A DNA stretch of 50,557 nucleotides from Clostridium sp. CAG:451 (GCA_000438295.1 FR901073.1:26576-77132); one strand, 5' to 3'. Positions 40,671 to 49,482 are shown, counted from the first letter of the stretch. The notes: a model not told the origin generated them from the sequence alone. Program-made: numbers and translations.

Positions 40671-43097
40671 ATGTATCCACTAGGTAAACAGTTTAGAATG
40701 GATTTAACTAAATCTAAAAGTGATGAAAAATGTATTGTTAAAGGTGATAAGTATCGTTTTACTATCCTTAGTGAAAGACTTATTAGGCTTGAATATAATG
40801 TAAATGGTCATTTTGTAGATAAGCCTAGTCAGTTTGCTTTGTATCGTTCTTTTACTTATCCAAATTATCAGGTAAAACAAGATAATAAATTCTTAGAAAT
40901 TACTACTAGGTACTTTAGACTTACTTATGTTAAAGAAATGCCTTTTACGGGTAGTAAAGTAGACCCTATGAAAAACTTAAAGATAACTCTTCTTAGTAGT
41001 AAAAATGAAAATGAAAATAGAGATTGGTATTATGGTCATCCGGAAGTTAGAAATATGAATGGTAATATGATAAGTGAAGATGTTACTATTCCGAATAGTT
41101 TAAAAAGAGGACTTTATTCTCTAGAAGGTTTTGCTTCTATTGATGACTCTAATAGTTTATTATTTTTAGAGGATGGAACCTTTGAACAAAGAGAAACTGG
41201 TAGCATTGATATATATGTATTTATGTATAATAAAGACTTTTCTTTAGCACTTAGTGACTATTTTAAGTTAACGGGCAATCCTTCCCTTATCCCAAGATAT
41301 GCCCTAGGTAACTGGTGGAGTAGAAATACTGCATATGATCCTGATAAGGTTATGGATACTATTAGTCATTTTGAAAGGAGAAAAGTACCACTTGCTATCT
41401 TTCTTTTAGATAAGGACTGGCATTATCGTGATGTTGGGGATAATAAAAATCTTCATACTGGGTTTACTTTCAACGCTAGCTTATTTCCTAAGCCTAAAGA
41501 ATTTATTGATACCTTACATGAACATAATGTTAGAGTTGGCTTGGAAATAGATCCTACAGAAGGAATTTATCCTCATGAAGCTTATTATCAACAAGCTTGT
41601 CAATATCTTGATATAAAAGATAATAAGATAATAGTATTTGACCCATTAAATCCTAAACTATTAGATGTTTACTTTAAATTGTTTCTTCATCCGTTAGAGA
41701 GTATGGGAGTAGACTTCTTCTTTCATGACTATAAAGGTGATAACCAGGCTTTAAAATTACTAGCATATAACCACTATAACTATTTAGATTCAGGAAGAAA
41801 TCCAGCTAAGCGTAGTTTAATGTTATCAAGAAATGGAATATATGCTCCACATAGATATCCTATTTTATATGCTGGTAGTAGTGAAATATCTTGGGATGGT
41901 TTAAGAGAAATATCTGCAAGTACTTTAAGTGCTAGTAACATAGGTGTATCATTCTGGAGTCATGATGTTGGTGGTAATCATGGTGGTATAGAAGAGAGCG
42001 AATTATATCTTCGTTATGTAGAATTAGGATGCTTTAGTCCCATATTAAGATTTCATGCGGCAAGAGGAGTTTACTATAAAAGAGAACCATGGCGATGGGA
42101 TATAAAAACAGAAACTATTGCTAATGATTATTTAAGATTAAGACATCGTTTAATACCATATCTATATACAGAATGTTATCACTATTATAAAGATGGTAAA
42201 TGTCTTGTAGAACCGTTCTATTATAAGTATCCTTGGGTAATAGATGATAATAAATACAAGTATCAGTATTTCTTTGGAAAGGAATTACTAGTATGTCCAA
42301 TTCTTAAAAAGAAAGAAGTTACAATGAACCGTACTATTCATGAGTTTTATATTCCAGATGGTATTTGGTATGACTTTAAGACAGGAAAGAAATTCCCAGG
42401 CGCTAAAAAGTATGTATCTTTCTTCCGTGAAGAAGATTATCCAGTATTTGCTAAGAGTGGAGCAATTATACCTCTATCTAATAGGAGTGATAGAAATAAT
42501 ATTGGCTTACCACTTGATCTTGAAATTCATATCTTCCCAGGAACTTCTAACGTCTATACTTTATATGAAGATGATGGGCTAACCTCATTATATAAAGAAG
42601 GACTGTTCTTGAAAACGGATATAGATTACAACTACCTAAAAAACAACTATACTGTTATTGTTAGATCAGTAGAAGGTAAGAGTGGAGTAGTACCACAAAA
42701 GAGAAATTATCGTTTTAGATTTAGAAATACTAAGCAAGCAGAAGATGTTAAAGCTTACTACAATGATAGGGAAATACCAATTGCTTCCCAGTACATTGAA
42801 GATAATGACTTTGTGGTAGAAGTAAGAAAAGTTAATACTATTGGTCAATTAACTATAATGTGTCGTGGTAAAGATATTGAAATAGATGCTGTTCGTTTGA
42901 TAAATGAAGATATCAATAGTATCTTGATGGACTTACAAATAGAAACTTACTTAAAAGAGAAAATAGCAGATATAATCTTCTCTGATTTACCAATAAAGAA
43001 GAAAAGAATTGCTATTAGAAAATTAAAACGTGATTCTTTATCAAAGGAATATATAAATCTATTCTTAAAATTATTAGAATATATTGAACAAGTCTAG
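40671..43097 (+). CDS. GH31-family alpha-glucosidase
   Basis: An 808-residue glycoside hydrolase of family 31, with an N-terminal beta domain, a TIM barrel and C-terminal beta domains. Landmarks: NWWSRNTAYDPDKVMDTISHFERRKVPLAIFLLDKDWH, the nucleophile region VDFFFHDYKGD (Asp after FFFH), SHDVGGNHGGIEESELYLRYVELGCFSPILRFH (the acid/base and +1 loop), and PVFAKSGAIIPL. It would remove alpha-linked glucose or xylose from glycans. No signal peptide, so it acts inside the cell on imported sugars. AAAGGATGAT precedes ATG 40671. A terminator follows at 43096. No sugar transporter lies nearby. Confidence 0.92.
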   Translation: MYPLGKQFRMDLTKSKSDEKCIVKGDKYRFTILSERLIRLEYNVNGHFVDKPSQFALYRSFTYPNYQVKQDNKFLEITTRYFRLTYVKEMPFTGSKVDPMKNLKITLLSSKNENENRDWYYGHPEVRNMNGNMISEDVTIPNSLKRGLYSLEGFASIDDSNSLLFLEDGTFEQRETGSIDIYVFMYNKDFSLALSDYFKLTGNPSLIPRYALGNWWSRNTAYDPDKVMDTISHFERRKVPLAIFLLDKDWHYRDVGDNKNLHTGFTFNASLFPKPKEFIDTLHEHNVRVGLEIDPTEGIYPHEAYYQQACQYLDIKDNKIIVFDPLNPKLLDVYFKLFLHPLESMGVDFFFHDYKGDNQALKLLAYNHYNYLDSGRNPAKRSLMLSRNGIYAPHRYPILYAGSSEISWDGLREISASTLSASNIGVSFWSHDVGGNHGGIEESELYLRYVELGCFSPILRFHAARGVYYKREPWRWDIKTETIANDYLRLRHRLIPYLYTECYHYYKDGKCLVEPFYYKYPWVIDDNKYKYQYFFGKELLVCPILKKKEVTMNRTIHEFYIPDGIWYDFKTGKKFPGAKKYVSFFREEDYPVFAKSGAIIPLSNRSDRNNIGLPLDLEIHIFPGTSNVYTLYEDDGLTSLYKEGLFLKTDIDYNYLKNNYTVIVRSVEGKSGVVPQKRNYRFRFRNTKQAEDVKAYYNDREIPIASQYIEDNDFVVEVRKVNTIGQLTIMCRGKDIEIDAVRLINEDINSILMDLQIETYLKEKIADIIFSDLPIKKKRIAIRKLKRDSLSKEYINLFLKLLEYIEQV

Positions 43098-43121
43098 GAT
43101 AGAAATATCCTTTTCTTTTTT
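43096..43121 (+). terminator. Terminator after the GH31 gene
   Basis: AGGATA and TATCCT form a six-pair stem around GAAA, followed by TTTTCTTTTTT. Confidence 0.75.
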
Positions 43122-43132
43122 ACAAAAATTCG

Positions 43133-43161
43133 TTGATTTTCACCAGAAATTATCATATAAT
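43133..43161 (+). promoter_or_regulatory. Promoter of the AbiE operon
   Basis: TTGATT (43133-43138) and TATAAT (43156-43161), 17 bases apart, about 20 bases before the abiEi start. AbiEi homologs repress their own operon, but I could not find convincing inverted repeats around this promoter. Confidence 0.65.
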
Positions 43162-43180
43162 GATAAAAAGAGGTGAAAAT

Positions 43181-43771
43181 ATGATAATAACAAATGATGC
43201 TATATTGAAAAAACTAGCTAATTATTCTAATAAAAACACTAAGTTAGCAAGAGAAGTTAGAGATGGAAAAATAATTAAAATAGTAAATGGTTTATATGAA
43301 ACTGATTCCAATACACCAGGTTATTTACTAGCTGGAAGTATTTATGGACCTTCATATATTTCTTTTGAATATGCTTTATCCTATTATGGAATGATACCAG
43401 AAAGAGTTACTACAATAACTTGTGCTACTTTTGCTAAAAAAAAGAAAAAACAATTTAATACACCGTTTGGCACTTTTACATATAGAGATATTCCAATATT
43501 AGCATATCCAGAAGAGATAATTTTAAAAGAGGAAAATAATTACTCATATCAAATTGCGTCTAGAGAAAAAGCTTTGTGTGATAAAATTTATACTTTAAAA
43601 CCATTAAAAAATTATTCTAATCTGGAAAAGATGCTATTTTCTGATTTACGTATAGATAGTGAAAATTTTAATAAATTAAATATAGAAAAAATAGAAAAGT
43701 TAAGTAATTTATATCATTCAACTAATATTTTATTATTAGCTAAATATATGAGGAGGAATAAGAATGAATAA
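43181..43771 (+). CDS. abiEi: AbiEi-family antitoxin
   Basis: A 196-residue protein resembling the AbiEi antitoxins of type IV toxin-antitoxin systems: an N-terminal winged helix (KLANYSNKNTKLAREVRDGKIIKIVNGLYE, the part that binds DNA) followed by the C-terminal antitoxin domain with GPSYISFEYALSYYGMIPE and ASREKALCDKIY. It represses the operon and neutralises AbiEii without direct binding. ATG 43181, with AGAGGTGAAA upstream, is preferred over the in-frame start at 43133, which lies in the promoter. The gene overlaps the toxin gene by eight bases. Confidence 0.88.
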   Translation: MIITNDAILKKLANYSNKNTKLAREVRDGKIIKIVNGLYETDSNTPGYLLAGSIYGPSYISFEYALSYYGMIPERVTTITCATFAKKKKKQFNTPFGTFTYRDIPILAYPEEIILKEENNYSYQIASREKALCDKIYTLKPLKNYSNLEKMLFSDLRIDSENFNKLNIEKIEKLSNLYHSTNILLLAKYMRRNKNE

Positions 43772-44627
43772 TATTATAGAACAAATGCTTTCAAAGTATG
43801 AAATAAAAAATACAAATGATGAAATAAATGCCCTAAAAGAAATTATTCAAGAAATAATTTTATCAGGATTAGCTAGAGGAAATTTTTTTGATGAAGCAGC
43901 ATTTTATGGTGGAACAGCACTTAGAATTTTTTATAAATTAGATAGATTTTCTGAAGACTTAGACTTTGCTCTTATCTATCCAAATAAAAACTTTGATTTA
44001 AGTAAATACTTTGTCTATCTTGAAAAGGAATTAAAAGCTTATGGACTAAATCTTGAAATTAATACTAAACAAAAAAATATTGAATCAAATATAACCTCAG
44101 CATTTGTGAAAGGGGATACTCTAGAGCATATTTTAAAATTTTTTCCCAATGAAGAAAATCATAAATACAATCATATGTTAAAAAATATAAAAATAAAATT
44201 TGAGGTAGATATTAATCCACCTAGTGGAGCAACATATGAAGAAAAATATAAGTTATTACCAAGTCCTCATCAAATAAAAATATATGATAAAGAATCTTTA
44301 TTTGCTGGAAAAATACATGCAATACTATGTCGCAATTGGAAAACAAGAACAAAAGGAAGAGATCTATATGATTATATTTTCTTTTTAGCAAATAATACAA
44401 AAGTAAATTTAGAATTAGTTAAAAACAAATTAATTGAATCTAATTATATAAATGCAAATGACAAATTTTCTATAGATGATTTAAAGAACCTACTAATTAA
44501 TAAATTTAAAGAAATAGATTATATAGAAGCAAAAGAAGATGTTATTCCTTTTATAAAAAATACGGAAAGTCTTAATATATGGAGTAGTGAATTTTTTATA
44601 AGTATTACAAAAGAACTGACTATATAG
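43764..44627 (+). CDS. abiEii: AbiEii/AbiGii-family nucleotidyltransferase toxin
   Basis: A 287-residue nucleotidyltransferase-like toxin. It has the DUF1814-type core with GGTALR near residue 50 and SEDLDFAL shortly after, the pair of motifs that bind metal and nucleotide, followed by KFEVDINPPSG and a CRNWKTRTKGRDLYDYIFFL stretch. AbiEii enzymes add nucleotides to tRNA, blocking growth during phage infection. AGGAGGAATAAG precedes the ATG. Both active-site motifs are intact, so the pair is probably functional. It is the only defence-type system seen in the window. Confidence 0.9.
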   Translation: MNNIIEQMLSKYEIKNTNDEINALKEIIQEIILSGLARGNFFDEAAFYGGTALRIFYKLDRFSEDLDFALIYPNKNFDLSKYFVYLEKELKAYGLNLEINTKQKNIESNITSAFVKGDTLEHILKFFPNEENHKYNHMLKNIKIKFEVDINPPSGATYEEKYKLLPSPHQIKIYDKESLFAGKIHAILCRNWKTRTKGRDLYDYIFFLANNTKVNLELVKNKLIESNYINANDKFSIDDLKNLLINKFKEIDYIEAKEDVIPFIKNTESLNIWSSEFFISITKELTI

Positions 44628-44727
44628 ATTATTATTAATAAATTTAATAAATTTAATAAATTTTAGTCTAATTTAAGACATTTTATTAGAAATTTGGTAA
44701 AATAATAATATGAGGGGAGACCATGAT

Positions 44728-45480
44728 ATGAAAGCGATGATTACAGGGGCATCGAGTGGAATTGGAAGAGATATGGCTAAAATACTTAGTGATAAATCTT
44801 ACGATTTAATATTGGTTGCCAGAAATAAAGAGGCTTTAGAGACTCTAAAGAAAGAGTTAAAGACTAGAGTAGAAATATTTGTTGTTGATCTTAGTGATAC
44901 TTCCAAAGTAAAAGAACTTTATGAAAAGACTAAGAATGAAAAAATTGATTTACTAATAAACAATGCAGGATATGGAATATTTGGTTCTTTTGATGAAACT
45001 AATCTAGATGATGAGTTAAATATGATAGATGTAAATGTTAAAGCTCTACACATACTAACTAAACTTTATCTAAAAGATATGAAAAAAAGAGATAGTGGTA
45101 CTATCTTAAATGTTGCTAGTAGTGCTGCTTTTTTCCCAGGACCATTACTATCTAGTTATTATGCTAGTAAAAGTTATGTCTATAAACTAAGTCTTGCTAT
45201 TAATGAAGAATTGAATAGATGTAAGAGTAATGTTAAAATATCAGTCTTATGTCCAGGACCAGTAGCTACTAATTTTAATAATCGAGCAGGAGTTACTTTT
45301 TCTGTTAAACCCCTAACTAGTTATTATGTAGCAGACTATGCCTTAAAGAAATGTTTAAAAGGAAAGACCGTTATTATACCTTCTATCACTATGAAATTAG
45401 GAAAGTTTTTCTCACACTTTGTAAGTGATAAATTTATTGCTAAAATAACTTATAATATTCAAAAGAAGAAGGAAAAATAA
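44728..45480 (+). CDS. Short-chain dehydrogenase/reductase
   Basis: A 250-residue NAD(P)-dependent oxidoreductase of the classical SDR family. The cofactor motif TGASSGIG is at residues 6-13, NNAG lies near 82, the catalytic Ser in NVASSAAF, and the YxxxK in YYASK. The C-terminus (about 195-250) is extended and hydrophobic. Substrate unknown; this subgroup (YqjQ/DltE-like) acts on acyl or ketone groups. ATG 44728 is chosen, with AGGGGAG eight bases upstream, over the ATG at 44710. It is the first gene of the block that runs through the EcfA-like pair to truA. Confidence 0.88.
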   Translation: MKAMITGASSGIGRDMAKILSDKSYDLILVARNKEALETLKKELKTRVEIFVVDLSDTSKVKELYEKTKNEKIDLLINNAGYGIFGSFDETNLDDELNMIDVNVKALHILTKLYLKDMKKRDSGTILNVASSAAFFPGPLLSSYYASKSYVYKLSLAINEELNRCKSNVKISVLCPGPVATNFNNRAGVTFSVKPLTSYYVADYALKKCLKGKTVIIPSITMKLGKFFSHFVSDKFIAKITYNIQKKKEK

Positions 45481-46266
45481 ATGGCCATTTTAGCCGTAGA
45501 AAACCTTGATATTATTCCATTTAAAGGAATGAATAAAACTTTTAGAAATGGTACTATTTCCTTTGTAGCAGGTGCTAATAATTCTTATAAGACACTTTTA
45601 ATTAAAGTACTATCAGGTATAGTTAAGACAGAAGAAAAAATAAGAGTCAATAGAACATTTGTAGAACAAATTACTACTAAGCAGTATCCTTACCAAATTC
45701 AAGTAATCTTTGAAGATGAAAACTTTAAAACAACAACAGTAAAAGAAGAAATTATTTTAACACTCATTAAAACTAATATCCCCGATGAAGAGTTTACTAA
45801 AACTAAAAGAAAAATATTATCATTATTTCAACTTACTAAAGAAGAAAATAAGAATATAGAAGATTTAGATAAGTTTAGTAAAATAAAATTGAATTTAGCT
45901 TGTGCTTTTATTTATAGTCCAGAAGTAATGTTAATTGATGATATCTTTAAATACTTAAATGAAGAACAATTGAAATTTATTGCAAAGGTATTTAAACAAT
46001 ATAAAGATAAAATAAAATTTATCTGTATGACTAATAATCTTGATGTTCCTCTTTACTTTGAAGAAGTTGACCTATCTATTCTAGATAAAGGTAGAATTGT
46101 TAAAGAAGGAGATATCTTATCAGTACTTGATGATGACAGTATGCTAAATAAATTAGGATTTAGACTACCATTTATGATTGATTTATCTTTAAAACTAAAG
46201 TATTATAATTTAGTCGATAAAATTATTTTAGATCAAAAAGAAATGGTGGAGATGTTATGGAAATAA
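45481..46266 (+). CDS. EcfA-like ATPase with degenerate nucleotide-binding motifs (first copy)
   Basis: A 261-residue protein matching ECF-transporter ATPases in fold and position, but with damaged motifs. Walker A reads GANNSYKT (the Gly before Lys is Tyr). The Q-loop position is Glu (VIFEDEN). The ABC signature reads KFSKIKLNLA. Walker B has IDDIF instead of the IDEP type, and the H-loop reads CMTNN (no His). ATP binding might survive; hydrolysis looks lost. It begins directly after the SDR stop and overlaps the next gene by ten bases. It lies where ecfA1 is found in most Firmicutes, before truA-rplM-rpsI. A structural or regulatory role is possible. Confidence 0.78.
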   Translation: MAILAVENLDIIPFKGMNKTFRNGTISFVAGANNSYKTLLIKVLSGIVKTEEKIRVNRTFVEQITTKQYPYQIQVIFEDENFKTTTVKEEIILTLIKTNIPDEEFTKTKRKILSLFQLTKEENKNIEDLDKFSKIKLNLACAFIYSPEVMLIDDIFKYLNEEQLKFIAKVFKQYKDKIKFICMTNNLDVPLYFEEVDLSILDKGRIVKEGDILSVLDDDSMLNKLGFRLPFMIDLSLKLKYYNLVDKIILDQKEMVEMLWK

Positions 46267-47054
46267 AACTTACTCATGTAAAGACAACTAACTTAACTGA
46301 TATATCTATTACCATACCATCATCTGTTATTACAGGTATTACTGGTGAAAATAGTAAAGAAATACTAGAAGTTATTTCTTTTTCTAACGAGTTTAAAGGT
46401 AGTATCTATTTTGATAAAGAAAGAATAACTAAAAAGAAACAGAATGAGTATAAGGGTAAGACTTATTATGTTCCTTTAGAATTTGAACTAGACTATCCTT
46501 TATATACAGTAGAAGAATATCTAAGATATTTTATTTTAACCAATTTTTTAAAAACAAAAGATATAGATGAAAAAATAGATGGAGCTTTAAAGATAGTAGG
46601 CTTTGATAAAAAAATACTTAAAAGGACAATAACTACACTATCATCAAGTGAAAAGAAATGGTTTCAATTATCTCTTGCTTTCTTAATTAATCCAAGCATC
46701 TTGCTACTAGATAATCCTTTTACTTATTTTGATGAGAAAGAAAAGATAAAACTAATAAGAATCTTAGAAAGACTTAAAGATAAGTTTCATAAAACAATAA
46801 TTATTACTAGTGATGACCAGAATCTTTTATATGAAATAACTAGATATTTAATAGTACTAAAAGATGGGTATCTATATCAAGAAGGACTTACGGAAAGCGT
46901 TTATTATTATCTGTTTGATGAGAAAGAACTGGGTATTTCCCTTCCTAAAATAGTTTCTTTTATCAAACTAGTGGAAAGTAGTAAGAAAGTTAAACTAGAT
47001 CACCGAAAAGATATAAAAGATTTAATGAAAGATATTTATAGAGAGGTAAGATAA
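46257..47054 (+). CDS. EcfA-like ATPase with degenerate nucleotide-binding motifs (second copy)
   Basis: A 265-residue partner of the preceding protein. Its Walker A reads GITGENSKEI, so the Lys is out of register. The signature is LSSSEKKW, Walker B is ILLLDNPF (Asn in place of the catalytic Glu), and the H-loop position is Ser (IITSDD). It probably cannot hydrolyse ATP. It sits in the ecfA2 position. The expected third gene ecfT, the membrane coupling protein, is missing; truA begins two bases later. Both copies have kept full length and clean frames, arguing for a retained function rather than recent decay. Confidence 0.78.
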   Translation: MEIKLTHVKTTNLTDISITIPSSVITGITGENSKEILEVISFSNEFKGSIYFDKERITKKKQNEYKGKTYYVPLEFELDYPLYTVEEYLRYFILTNFLKTKDIDEKIDGALKIVGFDKKILKRTITTLSSSEKKWFQLSLAFLINPSILLLDNPFTYFDEKEKIKLIRILERLKDKFHKTIIITSDDQNLLYEITRYLIVLKDGYLYQEGLTESVYYYLFDEKELGISLPKIVSFIKLVESSKKVKLDHRKDIKDLMKDIYREVR

Positions 47055-47055
47055 T

Positions 47056-47802
47056 ATGAGATTTTTAATACATTTTTCTTATGATGGTAGTTCTTTTCAT
47101 GGTTATCAAACTCAACCTGGATATAGGACTATTCAAGAAGAGTTAGAAAACGCTGCTACTAAAATTAATAATGGTGAAAAGGTGAAAGTAGTAGCAAGTG
47201 GAAGAACTGATAAGAAAGTTCATGCTTATCATCAAGTAGCACACCTAGATATGAATGTTTCCATTAGTCCTAAACAAGTAAAAAGAGCAATGAATAGATA
47301 TTTACCTAGTGATATTCATGTTTTCGAAACAGAGGAAGTAAGTAGTGACTTTCATGCTAGGTATTATGTTATCTCTAAGACTTATGAGTATCACTTGAAT
47401 ATGGGAGAGTATAATCCTATTAGAAGAAATTACTGTTATCAGCATAATTATAAATTAGATATAGAAGCAATGAAGAAAGCTATTACTTACTTTATTGGTA
47501 CGCATGACTTTAGAGCTTTTGTCACTGAAAATAGTATTAAAGATAATTGTGTTAGAACGATAACTAATGCTTCTATAACTTTAGATGATTATTATAAAGA
47601 TGAGATAGTATTCACTTTTGAGGGAAGTGGATTCTTAAGATATCAAGTTAGAAATATGGTAGGTTTACTAATAAAAGTTGGTACTGGTAAGATAGATTAT
47701 AAATTAGTAAAAGAAATACTTGATAGTAAAGTAAGGGGAAAATATGGAACAACAGCGAAAGCAGAAGGATTATATCTAAAAAATATTGTGCTAAGAAGTT
47801 GA
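47056..47802 (+). CDS. truA: tRNA pseudouridine synthase A
   Basis: Makes pseudouridine at positions 38-40 of tRNA anticodon arms. 248 residues. The catalytic Asp is in SGRTDKKVHA near residue 53, with HDFRAF and the C-terminal FLRYQVRNMVGLLIKVG motif also intact, and Y-x-G near the start. GAGAGGTAAGATA precedes ATG 47056. It sits between the EcfA-like pair and rplM-rpsI, the standard Firmicute order. The promoter of the ribosomal protein operon begins within its last codons. Confidence 0.96.
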   Translation: MRFLIHFSYDGSSFHGYQTQPGYRTIQEELENAATKINNGEKVKVVASGRTDKKVHAYHQVAHLDMNVSISPKQVKRAMNRYLPSDIHVFETEEVSSDFHARYYVISKTYEYHLNMGEYNPIRRNYCYQHNYKLDIEAMKKAITYFIGTHDFRAFVTENSIKDNCVRTITNASITLDDYYKDEIVFTFEGSGFLRYQVRNMVGLLIKVGTGKIDYKLVKEILDSKVRGKYGTTAKAEGLYLKNIVLRS

Positions 47803-47826
47803 CAAATAAAAAGATTATGGTATAAT
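47799..47826 (+). promoter_or_regulatory. Promoter of the rplM-rpsI operon
   Basis: Perfect TTGACA (47799-47804, overlapping the truA stop) and perfect TATAAT (47821-47826) with a 16-base spacer. Confidence 0.8.
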
Positions 47827-47840
47827 TTTAATCGGTACAT

Positions 47841-47883
47841 TTAAATCCCCACATAAATTAAACGGTGGGAACGTTTGATTTAA
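47841..47883 (+). promoter_or_regulatory. L13 leader (ribosomal protein autoregulatory RNA)
   Basis: Outer stem TTAAATC/GATTTAA and inner stem CCCAC/GTGGG form a nested hairpin with an internal asymmetric loop, between the promoter and the rplM ribosome binding site. Position and shape fit the L13 leader of Bacilli, through which L13 represses its own operon. Seen as paired sequence; regulation inferred. Confidence 0.6.
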
Positions 47884-47898
47884 GTAAAGGAGAAAAAT

Positions 47899-48327
47899 AT
47901 GAATAGTTATATGCAAAAAAAAGAAACAGTTACAAGAAATTGGTATGTAATCGATGCTGAGGGAAAACCTCTAGGACGTGTTGCTAGTAAAGCTGCAGTT
48001 TTACTACGTGGTAAACATAAACCTACTTATACACCTCATATTGATTGTGGAGACTATGTAATTATCGTTAATGCTTCTAAAGTATTATTAACTGGTAATA
48101 AATTAGAAGATAAGAAGTATTACAATCACTCTCAATATCCAGGTGGATTAAGAGTTCGTACTGCTAAAGAAATGGTAGAACGTTATCCAGAAGAAATGGT
48201 AGAAAAAGCTGTTAAAGGTATGTTACCTCATAACCGTTTAGGTCGTGCTATGTACAAGAAGTTATTTGTATATAGAGGTGAGAATCATCCTCATATGGCT
48301 CAAAAACCAGAAGAAATGGATATTTAA
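47899..48327 (+). CDS. rplM: Large subunit ribosomal protein L13
   Basis: An early-assembly protein of the 50S subunit. 142 residues with the family landmarks WYVIDAEGKPLGRVASKAAVLLRGKHKPTYTPHIDCGDYVIIVNA, YNHSQYPGGL, and GMLPHNRLGRAMYKKLFVYRG. AAAGGAGAAAAAT precedes ATG 47899. It begins the rplM-rpsI operon and may be its repressor through the leader at 47841-47883. Confidence 0.98.
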   Translation: MNSYMQKKETVTRNWYVIDAEGKPLGRVASKAAVLLRGKHKPTYTPHIDCGDYVIIVNASKVLLTGNKLEDKKYYNHSQYPGGLRVRTAKEMVERYPEEMVEKAVKGMLPHNRLGRAMYKKLFVYRGENHPHMAQKPEEMDI

Positions 48328-48340
48328 GGAGGTTTAAGTT

Positions 48341-48760
48341 ATGGCAAAAGATAAAGTTTATACTGGAACAGGTAGAAGAAAAACATCAGTTGCTCGTGTA
48401 ACTCTTACAAGAGGAACTGGTAAGATTACTATTAATGGTCGCGATGTAAATGAATATTTCCCACACCAAACAATGGTAATGGATTTAACTCAACCATTAG
48501 ATATTACTGGTACAAGAGATATATTTGATGTAACAGCTAATGTATCAGGTGGAGGATGTTCAGGACAAGCTGGAGCAGTAAGACATGGTATTACTAAAGC
48601 ATTATTAATCTATGATGCAGCAACTCCAGTTGAATCAGAAAATAGTTTCCGTAGAATTCTTAAGAAGGAAGGATTTATTACAAGAGATCCACGTAAGAAG
48701 GAACGTAAGAAACCAGGACTTAAAAAAGCACGTCGTGCACCACAATTCTCAAAACGTTAA
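48341..48760 (+). CDS. rpsI: Small subunit ribosomal protein S9
   Basis: The 30S protein whose C-terminal tail contacts tRNA in the P site. 139 residues with the landmarks YTGTGRRKTSVARVTLTRGTG, VSGGGCSGQAGAVRHGITKALL, and the basic end KKARRAPQFSKR, of which the last SKR is diagnostic. AAGGAGG lies in front of ATG 48341, thirteen bases after rplM. A terminator follows. Confidence 0.98.
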   Translation: MAKDKVYTGTGRRKTSVARVTLTRGTGKITINGRDVNEYFPHQTMVMDLTQPLDITGTRDIFDVTANVSGGGCSGQAGAVRHGITKALLIYDAATPVESENSFRRILKKEGFITRDPRKKERKKPGLKKARRAPQFSKR

Positions 48761-48771
48761 TTGTTTCTATT

Positions 48772-48807
48772 CCTCGAAAATTTATATTTTCGGGGTTTTG
48801 TGTTTTT
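48772..48807 (+). terminator. Terminator of the rplM-rpsI operon
   Basis: CCTCGAAAA and TTTTCGGGG form a nine-pair stem (one G-U), followed by TTTTGTGTTTTT. Confidence 0.8.
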
Positions 48808-48816
48808 GGAGGTAAA

Positions 48817-49482
48817 ATGAAAAAATTTCTTTCTAATTTTGATTTAAAAATAATTGCTATTATTACTATGACAATTGACCATATTGGAGCTATTATGTAT
48901 CCGAATATAGATATTTTTAGAATAATAGGAAGAGTAAGTTTTCCAATCTTTGCTTTCTTATTGGTAGAAGGATTTAAACATACTAGTAATAAGCTTAAAT
49001 ATTTTTTAAGACTAATCTTATTTGCCATTATTACCCAACCTATTTATGACTACGCATTTAATAATCATGAATTAAATATTTTATTTACATTTGCTTTATC
49101 ATTTCTATTATTGAGTAGTCTAGAATTTATAAAGAAAATTATAAGTAAATATAGTAAAGGTATAGAAAATTATCTTTATAAAACAGTATTTTATTCATTA
49201 ATATATATTTTATTTGTTCTTTTTTCTATAATACTAAATGTTGACTATCAAGCTTTAGGAATAAGTTTAGTCTTTATATTTTATTTAGTACCTAATCTTT
49301 ATTTATCATTTTTACTATATTTGCTAGCAGTTACATTTCTTGCTACTAACACTATTCAGTTTTATAGTTTACTGTCATTTATATTTATCTATATGTATAA
49401 TGGAGAAAAAGGGAAAAATATTAAATACTTCTTTTATCTATATTATCCACTACATCTTTTAATTTTAAAACTGTTTGCTTAA
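48817..49482 (+). CDS. TraX-family membrane protein
   Basis: A 221-residue membrane protein with about seven hydrophobic segments. The start FDLKIIAIITMTIDHIGAIMYP, then RIIGRVSFPIFAFLLVEGFKHTSN and AIITQPIYDYAF, are the family landmarks of TraX (pilin acetylation in conjugative plasmids; chromosomal relatives are common in Firmicutes and lack an assigned substrate). The conserved DH pair lies in the first helix. GGAGGTAAA precedes ATG 48817. No conjugation genes are near, so it is probably a chromosomal relative that acetylates a surface molecule. Confidence 0.85.
   Translation: MKKFLSNFDLKIIAIITMTIDHIGAIMYPNIDIFRIIGRVSFPIFAFLLVEGFKHTSNKLKYFLRLILFAIITQPIYDYAFNNHELNILFTFALSFLLLSSLEFIKKIISKYSKGIENYLYKTVFYSLIYILFVLFSIILNVDYQALGISLVFIFYLVPNLYLSFLLYLLAVTFLATNTIQFYSLLSFIFIYMYNGEKGKNIKYFFYLYYPLHLLILKLFA

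Noticed and set aside
43133..43180. Upstream extension of abiEi from the in-frame start at 43133
   Set aside because: It overlaps the TTGATT-N17-TATAAT promoter; ATG 43181 has the GAGGTG site.
44636..44666. Triple AAATTTAAT-like repeat after abiEii
   Set aside because: Low-complexity AT sequence; no spacer/repeat regularity for a CRISPR and no pairing to suggest a function.
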